This document shows positions 10,501-19,629 of a stretch of 42,557 nt of DNA, piece after piece. Positions within the stretch are counted from its first letter, which is position 1, and each line of letters opens with the position of its first letter. The position numbers were made by a program, and so were the translations under genes. The notes beneath the pieces are model-generated. The model made no database searches and had not been told where the DNA came from. It was given only the letters and a program-made list of their open reading frames with translations. Origin of the DNA: Ghiorsea sp. (GTDB lineage Bacteria > Pseudomonadota > Zetaproteobacteria > Mariprofundales > Mariprofundaceae); NCBI GenBank assembly GCA_027059605.1, contig JALSZC010000128.1, forward strand, positions 1 through 42,557, written 5' to 3'.

Positions 10501-12771
10501 ATGAGTCAAAAGAATATGAATGATGAGTTAAGTCGCCGGGCGTTTTTGAAGGCAATGGGGCTTACCAGTGCTGGCAGTGCATTGCTTTTAACAGGCTGTG
10601 GCGATACAGATATTGTTAATCAAGTTTCAATTGAAGTTCGCAAAGAGCTTGTTTTGCCAGCCGTTGATCCTGAGGACTTCGTGCGCCCAGGTCGTGAAGT
10701 GCATTATGCATCCACATGTCGTCAATGTCCTGCAAACTGTAATATTCATGCGAAAACACGAGAAGGTCGCGTCATCAAGATTGAAGGTAATCCAACGTCA
10801 TCAACTAATTTAGGAAAGTTGTGTGCAATGGGTCAGGCAGGGTTACAAAGTCATTATAATCCAGACCGTATTAGGAAACCCATGATTCGTAAAGGTGGCA
10901 AGTTGGTTGAAACAACTTGGGCTGAAGCTGAAACCTTGTTGAAGAAACACTTGGGTAAGAAAAATTCAAAACTTGCATGGTTAAGCGGTGCTACAAGTGG
11001 TCATCAGGCTGTGATTACTAAAGCTTATATGGATGCAGCAGGCTCTAAGAATAGTTTTGTATTTGATACTTTGCCACCAGCGGTTGGTCTTGCTGCGAAT
11101 GAAAAAGTGTTGGGTCATGCTATGCCTAAGTATGACTTTGATAAAGCAAAATTGATTGTTTCTTTTGGTGCCGACTTCTTGGGTACTTGGGTTTCACCAG
11201 TGCAGTTTGGTACACAGTATGGTCAATTCAGAAATGCACCACGTGGTACATTGGTTCAAATTGAACCTAAGATGACTTTAACGGGCTCAAATGCAGACCG
11301 TTGGATTGCAATCAAACCAGGTACTGAAGGTCATTTGGCACTAGCATTGGCATCTTTGATTGCTGATGACGCAAACTTTAAAGGTAAAGTTCCTGCTAAA
11401 TTGGATATTGATGTTAAAGAAGCTTCTGCTGTAACTGGTGTGTCTATTGAGCGTATGCATAAGTTGCGCGACATGTTAATCTCACATAGCCCAAGTTTAG
11501 TGCTATCTGGTAATAGTGCAGAAGGTTTTGCGCATGGTACAGAAACAGCAAATGCAATTCACTTGTTGAATGTGATGCTAGGTAATATAGGTAAAACGAT
11601 TTTACCACGTGCAAAACCTACATTCCCTGAGTTGCAGCCACAACTTGGTGGTTGGGCTGATTTGAAAGCGTTTATTGACGGTTTGGCAGATGGTAGTTTT
11701 GATACAGCGGTGGTTTATGGATCTAATCCATTATTCCAAGCTCCAGGTTTTATGAAAGCTGAGGAGGCTTTTGCAAAGGCGAAGATGCGCATTGCATTCT
11801 CTGCATACCCTGATGAAACAACCATGGCTTGTGATTTGGTTCTTCCAGTGCATACATATTTAGAAGAATGGAATACGTCTATGCCTGCATATGCAGCTGA
11901 AGATGGTCATTTGAATATTCAGCAGCCTGTAATGAATCCTGTGTTTGGTAAAGGCTCTACTTATGCTTATGGTGATATTATGCTTAGTCTTGTAAGTGAG
12001 TTGGATACAACTTTTAAAAACTGGGATAATTATGGTGCTTATATTCGAGATTCTTTGGCAACTATGAAGACAGCTTTGGTTAATCCGCCTAAAGCAACAA
12101 CTACTGGTCAAACCGATGAAGAAGGTTTTCAACAAGGGGTTCTGGCTTCTGGCTTTGTAACCATTAAAGAAGCTGCAGCTTCTCCTATTAAAGCTAAAGT
12201 GCCTGCGGTGCGTTTGCCAAAACTGTCTGAAGACGATGGTAAGTATGCTTACCACCTTATTCCATCGGCACGTATGGGCTTGTATGATGGTCGTCATGCA
12301 AATAGTCCTTGGTTACAAGAGCTTCCTGATCAATTAACTTCTGTTATGTGGGACTCATGGGTTGAAATTCATCCAAATACAGCGAAGAAATTAGGCTTAA
12401 TTACAGGTGATAAAGTGAAGGTGTCATCTGCAGCTGGTTCTTTGGAGGTGGATGTGGTTGTTTTTCCAGGTATTCAAGAAGATTCAATTGCTATCCCATT
12501 AGGCAATGGTCATACCGAATATGGTCGTTATGCCAAAGGTGTGGGTGTGAATCCATTTAAGATTTTAACACCGCAATTTGATAAAGAAACAGGTGAATTG
12601 GCAACACATGCAACCAAGGTTTCTATCACTAAAATTGCAAACCGTGGAGAAGTGGTAACAAGAGCACATGGTGACTTGGTATTAGCCAGTGAAGCGATGT
12701 CACAAAAAGGACGTGAAATTGTTAAATCAGTATCGGCTGAAGACTTCAATCATAATGAAGGGGAGGGATAA
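10501..12771 (+). CDS. actB1: Alternative complex III subunit ActB1, molybdopterin-oxidoreductase-like
   Basis: Tat-like SRRAFLKAMG leader, CRQCPANC motif, Mo-oxidoreductase-type fold sequence; followed by a separate ferredoxin-type ORF. Confidence 0.92.
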   Translation: MSQKNMNDELSRRAFLKAMGLTSAGSALLLTGCGDTDIVNQVSIEVRKELVLPAVDPEDFVRPGREVHYASTCRQCPANCNIHAKTREGRVIKIEGNPTSSTNLGKLCAMGQAGLQSHYNPDRIRKPMIRKGGKLVETTWAEAETLLKKHLGKKNSKLAWLSGATSGHQAVITKAYMDAAGSKNSFVFDTLPPAVGLAANEKVLGHAMPKYDFDKAKLIVSFGADFLGTWVSPVQFGTQYGQFRNAPRGTLVQIEPKMTLTGSNADRWIAIKPGTEGHLALALASLIADDANFKGKVPAKLDIDVKEASAVTGVSIERMHKLRDMLISHSPSLVLSGNSAEGFAHGTETANAIHLLNVMLGNIGKTILPRAKPTFPELQPQLGGWADLKAFIDGLADGSFDTAVVYGSNPLFQAPGFMKAEEAFAKAKMRIAFSAYPDETTMACDLVLPVHTYLEEWNTSMPAYAAEDGHLNIQQPVMNPVFGKGSTYAYGDIMLSLVSELDTTFKNWDNYGAYIRDSLATMKTALVNPPKATTTGQTDEEGFQQGVLASGFVTIKEAAASPIKAKVPAVRLPKLSEDDGKYAYHLIPSARMGLYDGRHANSPWLQELPDQLTSVMWDSWVEIHPNTAKKLGLITGDKVKVSSAAGSLEVDVVVFPGIQEDSIAIPLGNGHTEYGRYAKGVGVNPFKILTPQFDKETGELATHATKVSITKIANRGEVVTRAHGDLVLASEAMSQKGREIVKSVSAEDFNHNEGEG

Positions 12772-12774
12772 GTC

Positions 12775-13629
12775 ATGAGTTTATCACGCATGTTGGAAAA
12801 CTGGTCGCGCCTTAACCAAAAGGATTACTATAAAGATGAACCTATTATGTGGGGGATGTCTATTGACCTTAACAAGTGTACAGGGTGTGCTTCTTGTGTT
12901 ACTGCATGTAATGCAGAAAATAATATTCCTGCTGTGGGGAAAGAAAAGTGTGGTAGTGGTCATACCATGTCTTGGATGCGTATTGAGCGTTATTGGGATT
13001 CACCAGAAGGTGAACCTGACCTAGCTGTTGAAGAGAGTGAATACCCAGAACGAGGTGCTCACTTTGCACCAATGATGTGCCAGCAATGTAACCATGCACC
13101 TTGTGAGCCTGTTTGTCCTGTAGCTGCAACATACCACAACCCAGATGGGCTAAATGCACAAGTATATAACCGCTGTATTGGTTCTCGTTATTGCGGTACT
13201 AACTGTCCATTTAAAGTGCGTTATTTTAACTTCTTTGATTATCAAGAAGATATTCCACATCCTATGGAAATGCTTCTTAACCCTGATCTTACCGTGCGTA
13301 GTAAAGGTGTAATGGAGAAGTGTACATTCTGTGTTCAGCGTTTACGTAATGCCAAAGGTGATCAAGCGGATAAAGGTATCCGAGGACATATTGAAGATGG
13401 TGCAGTGCAAACAGCATGCCAACAATCATGCCCAACAGATGCAATCGTGTTTGGTAACTTAAAAGATGGAGAAAGTAAGGTAAGCCATGCTTGGGAATCA
13501 CATGGTGTTGAATTGAACAGACATGAACAATTCAATGCTGAGGGTGAGCGTGGATACCGTGTATTTGAAGAGCTAAATGTTGAGCCTAGTGTTATGTATT
13601 TGGATCGTGTTCGAGATACCAACGCATAA
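12775..13629 (+). CDS. actB2: Alternative complex III subunit ActB2, Fe-S electron transfer subunit
   Basis: CTGCASCVTACNAEN, CQQCNHAPCEPVCPVAA, CIGSRYCGTNCPFKVRYF, CTFCVQRL...CQQSCPTDAI. Confidence 0.92.
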   Translation: MSLSRMLENWSRLNQKDYYKDEPIMWGMSIDLNKCTGCASCVTACNAENNIPAVGKEKCGSGHTMSWMRIERYWDSPEGEPDLAVEESEYPERGAHFAPMMCQQCNHAPCEPVCPVAATYHNPDGLNAQVYNRCIGSRYCGTNCPFKVRYFNFFDYQEDIPHPMEMLLNPDLTVRSKGVMEKCTFCVQRLRNAKGDQADKGIRGHIEDGAVQTACQQSCPTDAIVFGNLKDGESKVSHAWESHGVELNRHEQFNAEGERGYRVFEELNVEPSVMYLDRVRDTNA

Positions 13630-13692
13630 TTTAAACTCTGTTGTTATGATGTTATATAGCGTCACAAAAGTTTTGAAGAGGGGAAGCACCAA

Positions 13693-15087
13693 ATGAGTGA
13701 TTTTAAAATGAAGGATATAGAATGGGCTAAGATCAATGAAGATGTCTTAGCTAGTCTAGAGTCGCCAAGAAAGGCATTTTGGATTGTTTTAGCTGTTTGT
13801 ATTGCGTTGGTTTTATGTGGCGTGGCGGCTGAAATATACCAATATAACGAAGGTCTAGGTGTGGCGTTGATGAATAACCCACATTACTGGCAAACATATA
13901 TTTCAAACTTCGTATTTTGGATTGGCATGAGCCACTCAGGAACGTTATTGTCAGCTATTTTGTTACTTACACATGCAGATTGGCGTAAACCGATTTACCG
14001 TTTTGCTGAAGCCATGACTTTCTTCTCTATTGCCACAGCAGCTATTTTTCCAGTGATTCATATTGGACGAGTTTGGGATATGTATTGGGTGCTTCCATAT
14101 CCTAATCAACATGCGATTTGGCCAAACTTCCGTTCTCCATTGTTGTGGGATGCATTTGCGATTACCACTTATGCAACCTCATCAGCATTGTTCTTATATA
14201 TTGGTATGATTCCTGATTTGGCTATCTGTCGTGATAAAGCCAAAGGCTGGCGTAAAAAGCTTTATACAGCAATGTCACTGGGTTGGATGGGTAGAGCAAC
14301 TGAATGGATTGCATTCCAAAAGACTTATGTGCTAATGGCCTGTTTCTTAGTTCCACTTGCTGTGTCGGTTCACTCAATTGTGGCATCTGACTTTGCTATG
14401 TCCATGATGCCTGGTTGGCATGTAACTTCATTCCCACCATATTTCGTGGCAGGTGCTTTGTATTCAGGTTGTGCTGCGATTATTACGTTGTTTGTATTGC
14501 TTAGATATTTGTTTAAGTTTGAAGCATATATGACACCTGAAATCATGGACAAAACTGCACGTCTAACATTTGCAATTGCTATGGCTTGGAACTTCTTAAA
14601 CTTATCTGAGTACGCATCAATTTGGTATTCAAATGATATGTTTGAACATGAGATGCTGATTGATAAATTTACAGGGCCTTATGCTGGTATTGTGTGGACC
14701 ATGCTATTCTGTGCAACGATTGTACCATTTGCGATGGCTTGGAAAAAAGTTCGTGTGAATATGTGGGCAATGTTTGTCATTTCATTGCTGATTCAATTGG
14801 GCATGTGGTTGGAGCGTTTCCAAATTGTAAGTCCTCCATTAGCATCCAATCATGAACCTTGGACTCAGGTCGTGGTTTGGCCTGGCTTAGTACAAATGAC
14901 AATTACAGCAGCTAGTTTTGGTTGGTTTACCATGTTGTTCCTAATCTTCTGTAAAGTTTTCCCATCCGTATCCATGTATGAAGTGAAAGAGATGGTTTAT
15001 CACCGTAACAAACATGGTAAGAAAAAACTTCAAGATCTGGATAAAATTAAAGATGATATGATTAAAACAGAGGAGGGCTTGTCATGA
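13693..15087 (+). CDS. actC: Alternative complex III subunit ActC, NrfD/PsrC-like membrane protein
   Basis: Many TM helices; WIGMSHSGTLLSAILLL and HIGRVWDMYW; position in act locus. Confidence 0.92.
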   Translation: MSDFKMKDIEWAKINEDVLASLESPRKAFWIVLAVCIALVLCGVAAEIYQYNEGLGVALMNNPHYWQTYISNFVFWIGMSHSGTLLSAILLLTHADWRKPIYRFAEAMTFFSIATAAIFPVIHIGRVWDMYWVLPYPNQHAIWPNFRSPLLWDAFAITTYATSSALFLYIGMIPDLAICRDKAKGWRKKLYTAMSLGWMGRATEWIAFQKTYVLMACFLVPLAVSVHSIVASDFAMSMMPGWHVTSFPPYFVAGALYSGCAAIITLFVLLRYLFKFEAYMTPEIMDKTARLTFAIAMAWNFLNLSEYASIWYSNDMFEHEMLIDKFTGPYAGIVWTMLFCATIVPFAMAWKKVRVNMWAMFVISLLIQLGMWLERFQIVSPPLASNHEPWTQVVVWPGLVQMTITAASFGWFTMLFLIFCKVFPSVSMYEVKEMVYHRNKHGKKKLQDLDKIKDDMIKTEEGLS

Positions 15088-15623
15088 GAAGAATAAGAAA
15101 AAAACACTTCCTCTTTGCGACCTATGATGATTTTGAGAAAGCAAAAGAAGTTGTTGGTGAATTGAATGCTTTAGATGATAAAGAAGATATTATTGAGAAT
15201 ATTGAATTGTATTCCCCGATTGAACACCCTGAAGTCAACGATATGTTGGGTGAATTTCACCAACCTATTCAAAGATTCTCATTTTTTGGTGGTATCACGG
15301 GTACTGTACTAGGCTTTATTTTTGCCGCAGGTGTTGGGCAATCAATGTTTACTGTACAACCGCAAGGTGGTAAGTCTGTAATTACTTTTCCACCTGATAT
15401 TGTGATTGCATATGAGATGACAATTTTACTTGGTGTGCTAAGTACAATTGCTGGGTTCTTGATTTATGCAGGACTTCCAAGACGTGTTAAATCTTACTAT
15501 GATCATACTGTTGGTGTAGATCAAATTGGTATTGAAGTTGAAACAGATCCTAAGAACAACGAAAAGATTCGCGCAACACTAGAAAGCTGTGGGGCTATTG
15601 AAGTGAGGGAGCTAACATCATGA
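15084..15623 (+). CDS. actD: Alternative complex III subunit ActD (DUF3341)
   Basis: Two TM helices, FATYDDFEKAKEVV N-terminus, GLPRRVKSYYDHTVGVDQIGIEV; position between actC and actE. Confidence 0.9.
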   Translation: MRRIRKKHFLFATYDDFEKAKEVVGELNALDDKEDIIENIELYSPIEHPEVNDMLGEFHQPIQRFSFFGGITGTVLGFIFAAGVGQSMFTVQPQGGKSVITFPPDIVIAYEMTILLGVLSTIAGFLIYAGLPRRVKSYYDHTVGVDQIGIEVETDPKNNEKIRATLESCGAIEVRELTS

Positions 15624-16180
15624 AAAAGATTTTAGTAATACTATGTGCATTGTCGGTGCCATCAGCGGCTTTGGCATGGCCATGGTCTAGAGACTTGATG
15701 AATCAGCCTTCAATTAAACCACAGGAAGGTGAGTTGTTGAACCCTCCTGAGCATACAGTACCTGTTGAGGGTTTGTGGACAAAAATGGCAGATAGGGATG
15801 CAACCGAAGAGTTGAAGAATCCAATCAAGGCCACTAAAGAATCAATTTTAAAGGGTCAAGCTTTGTTTAATATTTTCTGTGCTACCTGTCATGGCACTAC
15901 GGGTACAGGTAAGGGACCAGTGGGCAAAGTATTTGAAGCAGAACCAGCTGATTTAACATCTGATTATGTTAAAAATGAGCTTACGGATGGTTGGATTTGG
16001 GGTACGATTACTTTTGGTAGTTATATTATGCCAAAGTATGGTTACGATATGAACCCTGAAGAACGTTGGCATCTGGTCAATTATATTCGTGAAGTTATTC
16101 AAAAGCCAATGACGGCAACAACTAAAGAAGAGCGCAAGTCTCAGGTAATGTCTGAGACCTCTAAAGAAGGGGGGCACTAA
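15620..16180 (+). CDS. actE: Alternative complex III subunit ActE, monoheme cytochrome c
   Basis: CATCHGTTGTGKGPVG heme site; signal peptide; position in locus. Confidence 0.92.
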   Translation: MKKILVILCALSVPSAALAWPWSRDLMNQPSIKPQEGELLNPPEHTVPVEGLWTKMADRDATEELKNPIKATKESILKGQALFNIFCATCHGTTGTGKGPVGKVFEAEPADLTSDYVKNELTDGWIWGTITFGSYIMPKYGYDMNPEERWHLVNYIREVIQKPMTATTKEERKSQVMSETSKEGGH

Positions 16181-16183
16181 GCC

Positions 16184-17236
16184 ATGGAAATGACATTACC
16201 AAACTGGGCAGTGTTGATGGACAATTTTTTGTTCACGCTCTATATCCCATTAACTGCAGTATTCTGGTCTTCAGTAATTCACTTGTCGGGTGGTAAGTGG
16301 CGTTACGAAGTTCGCTTCTTGATGGCTTCTTCACGTGCTTTATTCCCATTGGGTTTTGTACTGTTGCTTATTATTCTTGCTAATGGTGAATCGACGTTCC
16401 CTTGGATGGCAGGTGAAACTTTTGGCATGCCTTTGAATGGTTGGCATGACATTACATTTTTTAATATGCGTGAAATTATCTTGTATTTAGCTGTTTGGGC
16501 TTATTGTGCTCACTTTATTAAACTACAGCGTAAAGATTTTCCGCATTCTGACCCATCAGATAGATTACGCTTTAAGCACTGGGCATTGTTGGCACCATTT
16601 GTATATATGATTTACGGATCTATTGTTTCTTGGGATTTTGAAATGACACAAATGCCACGTTGGTTTAGTGCTGTTTATGGCTTGTACCACACAGAAAGCA
16701 TGATGCGTGCATTCTTGGCATTCTTTATCATTTCATTGTTTGTATTGCGTTGGAGAGATAACCTTAAACGACGTATCAATGATTATGTTTTTAATTATAT
16801 TGGACAAATCATGCTGGCATTAACCATTATTTGGACTTACCTTGCATTCATGCAATATCTAGTGATGTGGTATGGTGATTTGCCTGAAGATATTGAGCGC
16901 TGGCACAAAATGCTAGATGGTCCAAATGCATATTTGTATTGGGTATTTTTCTTCATGAACTCATTCTTCCCATTCTTTATGCTAATATTTAAGTCGGTGC
17001 GTAATTCACCAGCGTTACTATTGTTCCCATCAGTAAGTATTCTTGTTGGTACATTTATTGAACGCTATATGTGGATTATTAGCCCACAGGCAGACAACTT
17101 TGACCATACACCATTCTTGTCCTCATGGATTGATGTAGCGATTACCGTAATTATTCTAGGCGTTGGTACATGGTTGTGGGATAACCAAATGAAGAAAGAT
17201 GGTTTGTATTATGAAGGTGAGGAAGAAGACGTTTAG
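16184..17236 (+). CDS. actF: Alternative complex III subunit ActF, NrfD/PsrC-like membrane protein
   Basis: Polytopic membrane protein with HTESMMRAFLAFF and FIERYMWIISP; last gene of locus. Confidence 0.9.
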   Translation: MEMTLPNWAVLMDNFLFTLYIPLTAVFWSSVIHLSGGKWRYEVRFLMASSRALFPLGFVLLLIILANGESTFPWMAGETFGMPLNGWHDITFFNMREIILYLAVWAYCAHFIKLQRKDFPHSDPSDRLRFKHWALLAPFVYMIYGSIVSWDFEMTQMPRWFSAVYGLYHTESMMRAFLAFFIISLFVLRWRDNLKRRINDYVFNYIGQIMLALTIIWTYLAFMQYLVMWYGDLPEDIERWHKMLDGPNAYLYWVFFFMNSFFPFFMLIFKSVRNSPALLLFPSVSILVGTFIERYMWIISPQADNFDHTPFLSSWIDVAITVIILGVGTWLWDNQMKKDGLYYEGEEEDV

Positions 17237-17257
17237 CCATAAATAATATTATGATTG

Positions 17258-17292
17258 AAAAGGCTAGTGACATAAAGTTGCTAGCCTTTTTT
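17258..17292 (+). terminator. Rho-independent terminator closing the act locus
   Basis: AAAAGGCTAG ... CTAGCCTTTTTT. Confidence 0.75.
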
Positions 17293-17374
17293 ATGCTAAG
17301 CATATTGGGGAAAAATATTCTAGTATAGTACCTATAAATGCATTGGTAAAAGATATGCATGCTTGATAGGTTCT

Positions 17375-17442
17375 TGGACTACCCTAAAATAGTAGATACA
17401 TATTACCTTCCAAAGTGGAATGAAGCAATGACGGGTAGTCCA
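17375..17442. mobile_element. MITE-like palindromic element
   Basis: 10-nt perfect terminal inverted repeats TGGACTACCC / GGGTAGTCCA with internal TTCCA aag TGGAA hairpin. Confidence 0.4.
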
Positions 17443-17505
17443 CATAGACCTCGAAAAACATTGGGATACAAAACACCTTATGAGGTGTTCTTCAATACTC
17501 AATAA
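17440..17505 (+). pseudogene. C-terminal remnant of an IS30-type transposase
   Basis: Frame reads PHRPRKTLGYKTPYEVFFNTQ*, typical of IS30 transposase C-termini; no upstream DDE domain. Followed by IS-end-like sequence cacaggagttgcacttaagagctgaattcg. Confidence 0.65.
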
Positions 17506-17567
17506 ACTCACAGGAGTTGCACTTAAGAGCTGAATTCGTGTAGTAAAAATTTGTTTGACTTGATATT

Positions 17568-17945
17568 TTATTGGTTGATTTCAATAGCTTGCTTGCAGTT
17601 TGGGCAGTCTATCCACTGTGGTAATTCAGCATTGTTTTCTAGGGTTAGCTTAACCTGTTGCTCACATGATGGACAAGTTCCTTTTGCATACAAACCGTCT
17701 TCAGCTTTGTGAAGTAGTTTCAAGGATTTAACGATTCCCATGACAAAAAAGAGAGGAACAAGTAAAAAGTGCGCGATAGGGATAAGGACGCAAAGTGCAG
17801 CAATACCCCAAAATTTTAATAATGTTTTAATAGCACGAACCTTTTGTTCTTTTTCACTGAAGCTTTGAACCCACATTTTTGCTGGGGTAGGTGTTTTTGA
17901 TTGTTGTCCTTTAAATTGAATATCCCTAATGATTTCTTGCGGCAT
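17568..17945 (-). CDS. Membrane protein with C-terminal zinc ribbon, function unknown
   Basis: Hydrophobic segment IAALCVLIPIAHFLLVPLFFVMGIV; CPSCEQQ...CPNCKQ. Confidence 0.7.
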   Translation of the reverse strand: MPQEIIRDIQFKGQQSKTPTPAKMWVQSFSEKEQKVRAIKTLLKFWGIAALCVLIPIAHFLLVPLFFVMGIVKSLKLLHKAEDGLYAKGTCPSCEQQVKLTLENNAELPQWIDCPNCKQAIEINQ

Positions 17946-17957
17946 AAATTCTCCTAT

Positions 17958-18806
17958 TTATGGCTTGCTATTAACCATAATCAAAGGTCTTGGTTTTCTT
18001 TGTATCAAAGATAGTAAGCTAACACTGGGTAATGCCTCTATAGCTTGTTCAGGGCATATTGAAATGCATTGGTTACAGCCTGTGCAACAGTCAGCTTGAA
18101 AGTCCAAAATGAAGCGGCTACCGAACTTACGTAAAGATAAGGCTTTGCTTGGGCAAACATCCACACATTTGGCACATGCGTTACAAACTTCACTAACCTG
18201 GATGTTTCCAAGACCTAAACCTTCTATCACAGGCACAGGGATATGATTAACTTCTAGTTTAGGTAGGGCATGCAAAAAGAGTTTATGCAGTGGGGGCAAT
18301 ACGCGTGCATCACTATTTAAAATATTCTGAATATAATTGCCTGTTGGTGTTGTTTGTGTTATTTGTTGAATATTGTCGGATGCATGCTTGGCAAGGCTAG
18401 GTATCAGTGTGCGGAAAAAAGTTCTTCTTGAAGGTTCACTTTCCTTTTCTTCTACTTTTTTCTCATTGGTTTGAGGTTTTTTACCCAAATGAACATTCAA
18501 TTTTATTGCCATGGCTTGGCTAAGTTCTTTGTAATCATCAATGTTGGATAGAATTTGTTGCTTTGAACATTCTTCACAGGTTTCAATATAGACTTCTTTT
18601 ATACCTTCTGCTGCTATACATGCCAATAACATAGGGTGTAGCGCAGCTAAACATGTAGGTTTTACCTCTCCATGGTTTGTATCAAGTTTAGGACATGACA
18701 CTTGCAAACTGTTTTCACCTTTGGCTGTTTGTGCATGTGCCAATGTTAGCAGGTGAAGTGTTTCATCTATATTTAGGTTGGATGATGTATGCAAAGGTGG
18801 GTTCAT
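17958..18806 (-). CDS. Ferredoxin-type 2x[4Fe-4S] protein with a cysteine-containing N-terminal domain
   Basis: CNACAKCVDVCP and CCTGCNQCISICP; N-terminal C..C..AALHPMLLACIAAEGIKEVYIETCEECSK. Confidence 0.8.
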   Translation of the reverse strand: MNPPLHTSSNLNIDETLHLLTLAHAQTAKGENSLQVSCPKLDTNHGEVKPTCLAALHPMLLACIAAEGIKEVYIETCEECSKQQILSNIDDYKELSQAMAIKLNVHLGKKPQTNEKKVEEKESEPSRRTFFRTLIPSLAKHASDNIQQITQTTPTGNYIQNILNSDARVLPPLHKLFLHALPKLEVNHIPVPVIEGLGLGNIQVSEVCNACAKCVDVCPSKALSLRKFGSRFILDFQADCCTGCNQCISICPEQAIEALPSVSLLSLIQRKPRPLIMVNSKP

Positions 18807-18903
18807 AACCCGAAACCTTGCATGGATAGCACAGTTTTGTCATGAAGTTTTATTGAAGAAATCAGGTGATTATTACTACATGGTTGTTTAGAGTTCTGTT
18901 TGT

Positions 18904-19629
18904 ATGGATAACTCTAATGTGATTGATGCTAAACCAATAAAACAGCAGCGAAAGCATGGTGCTGTTTATACTGCTGTGAGTAAACAGCTTTGGATGATTT
19001 ATCAAAAGCGTGTGTTCCATGTTTGGAACAATGAAAAAGCGTTGAAAATGCGGCAGGTCTTTACACGACGTTACTACTTGCCGCTGATTAAGCCATGGGC
19101 TGATAAGTTAGAAGAACCCATGCAAATTTTAGAAATTGGATCTGGTCCAGTTTGTGCAGCGCAATATTTGGAAAAAGGTCAGCAAACATATATAGACCCA
19201 CTGATTAATGATTACAGAAAACTCTTTCCAGGTGTGATACCAGAGAAAGCCACATATTTTCCAATGATGGCTGAAAATATAGAAGGCTTTCAACAGACAT
19301 TTGATTTGATTTTATGTTTGGATACTTTAAGTGATGTGCATAATCCAGAATTAGTACTTCATAAAATACGTAAAATGATGAAACAAGAGGGTTATTTCAT
19401 TGTCAGCATGGATACTTGGCCATCATGGTTAGCTAGGTTGCATTACTTCTTGGCACGTTTTTTTCCAGCACTACCACAGTTTAATCGCTTATACAGCTAT
19501 ACATATCATGGTTTTAAGAACACACTATTGCGACATTTTGATGTTATTGATGAATCTACTGTACGCCCAAGTTTTTCATGGTTATCGTTAAAGAAAGAAA
19601 TACTTTTCGTTTGTAAACATAAGTCATAA
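18904..19629 (+). CDS. Class I SAM-dependent methyltransferase
   Basis: ILEIGSGPVCAAQYLE (motif I) and DLILCLDTLSDVHNPELVLHKIRKMMKQEGYFIV. Confidence 0.8.
   Translation: MDNSNVIDAKPIKQQRKHGAVYTAVSKQLWMIYQKRVFHVWNNEKALKMRQVFTRRYYLPLIKPWADKLEEPMQILEIGSGPVCAAQYLEKGQQTYIDPLINDYRKLFPGVIPEKATYFPMMAENIEGFQQTFDLILCLDTLSDVHNPELVLHKIRKMMKQEGYFIVSMDTWPSWLARLHYFLARFFPALPQFNRLYSYTYHGFKNTLLRHFDVIDESTVRPSFSWLSLKKEILFVCKHKS

Noticed and set aside
12760-12780. Possible frameshift splitting actB
   Set aside because: B1 ends with a normal stop, and B2 has its own ATG preceded by a purine-rich GAAGGGGAGGGA ribosome-binding region, so a genuine gene split is more likely than an error. Kept only as a check.
17268-17567. 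tRNA or ncRNA gene in the gap after actF
   Set aside because: No cloverleaf or TPsiC-like signature; the sequence is explained by a terminator, the MITE-like palindrome and the IS30 remnant.
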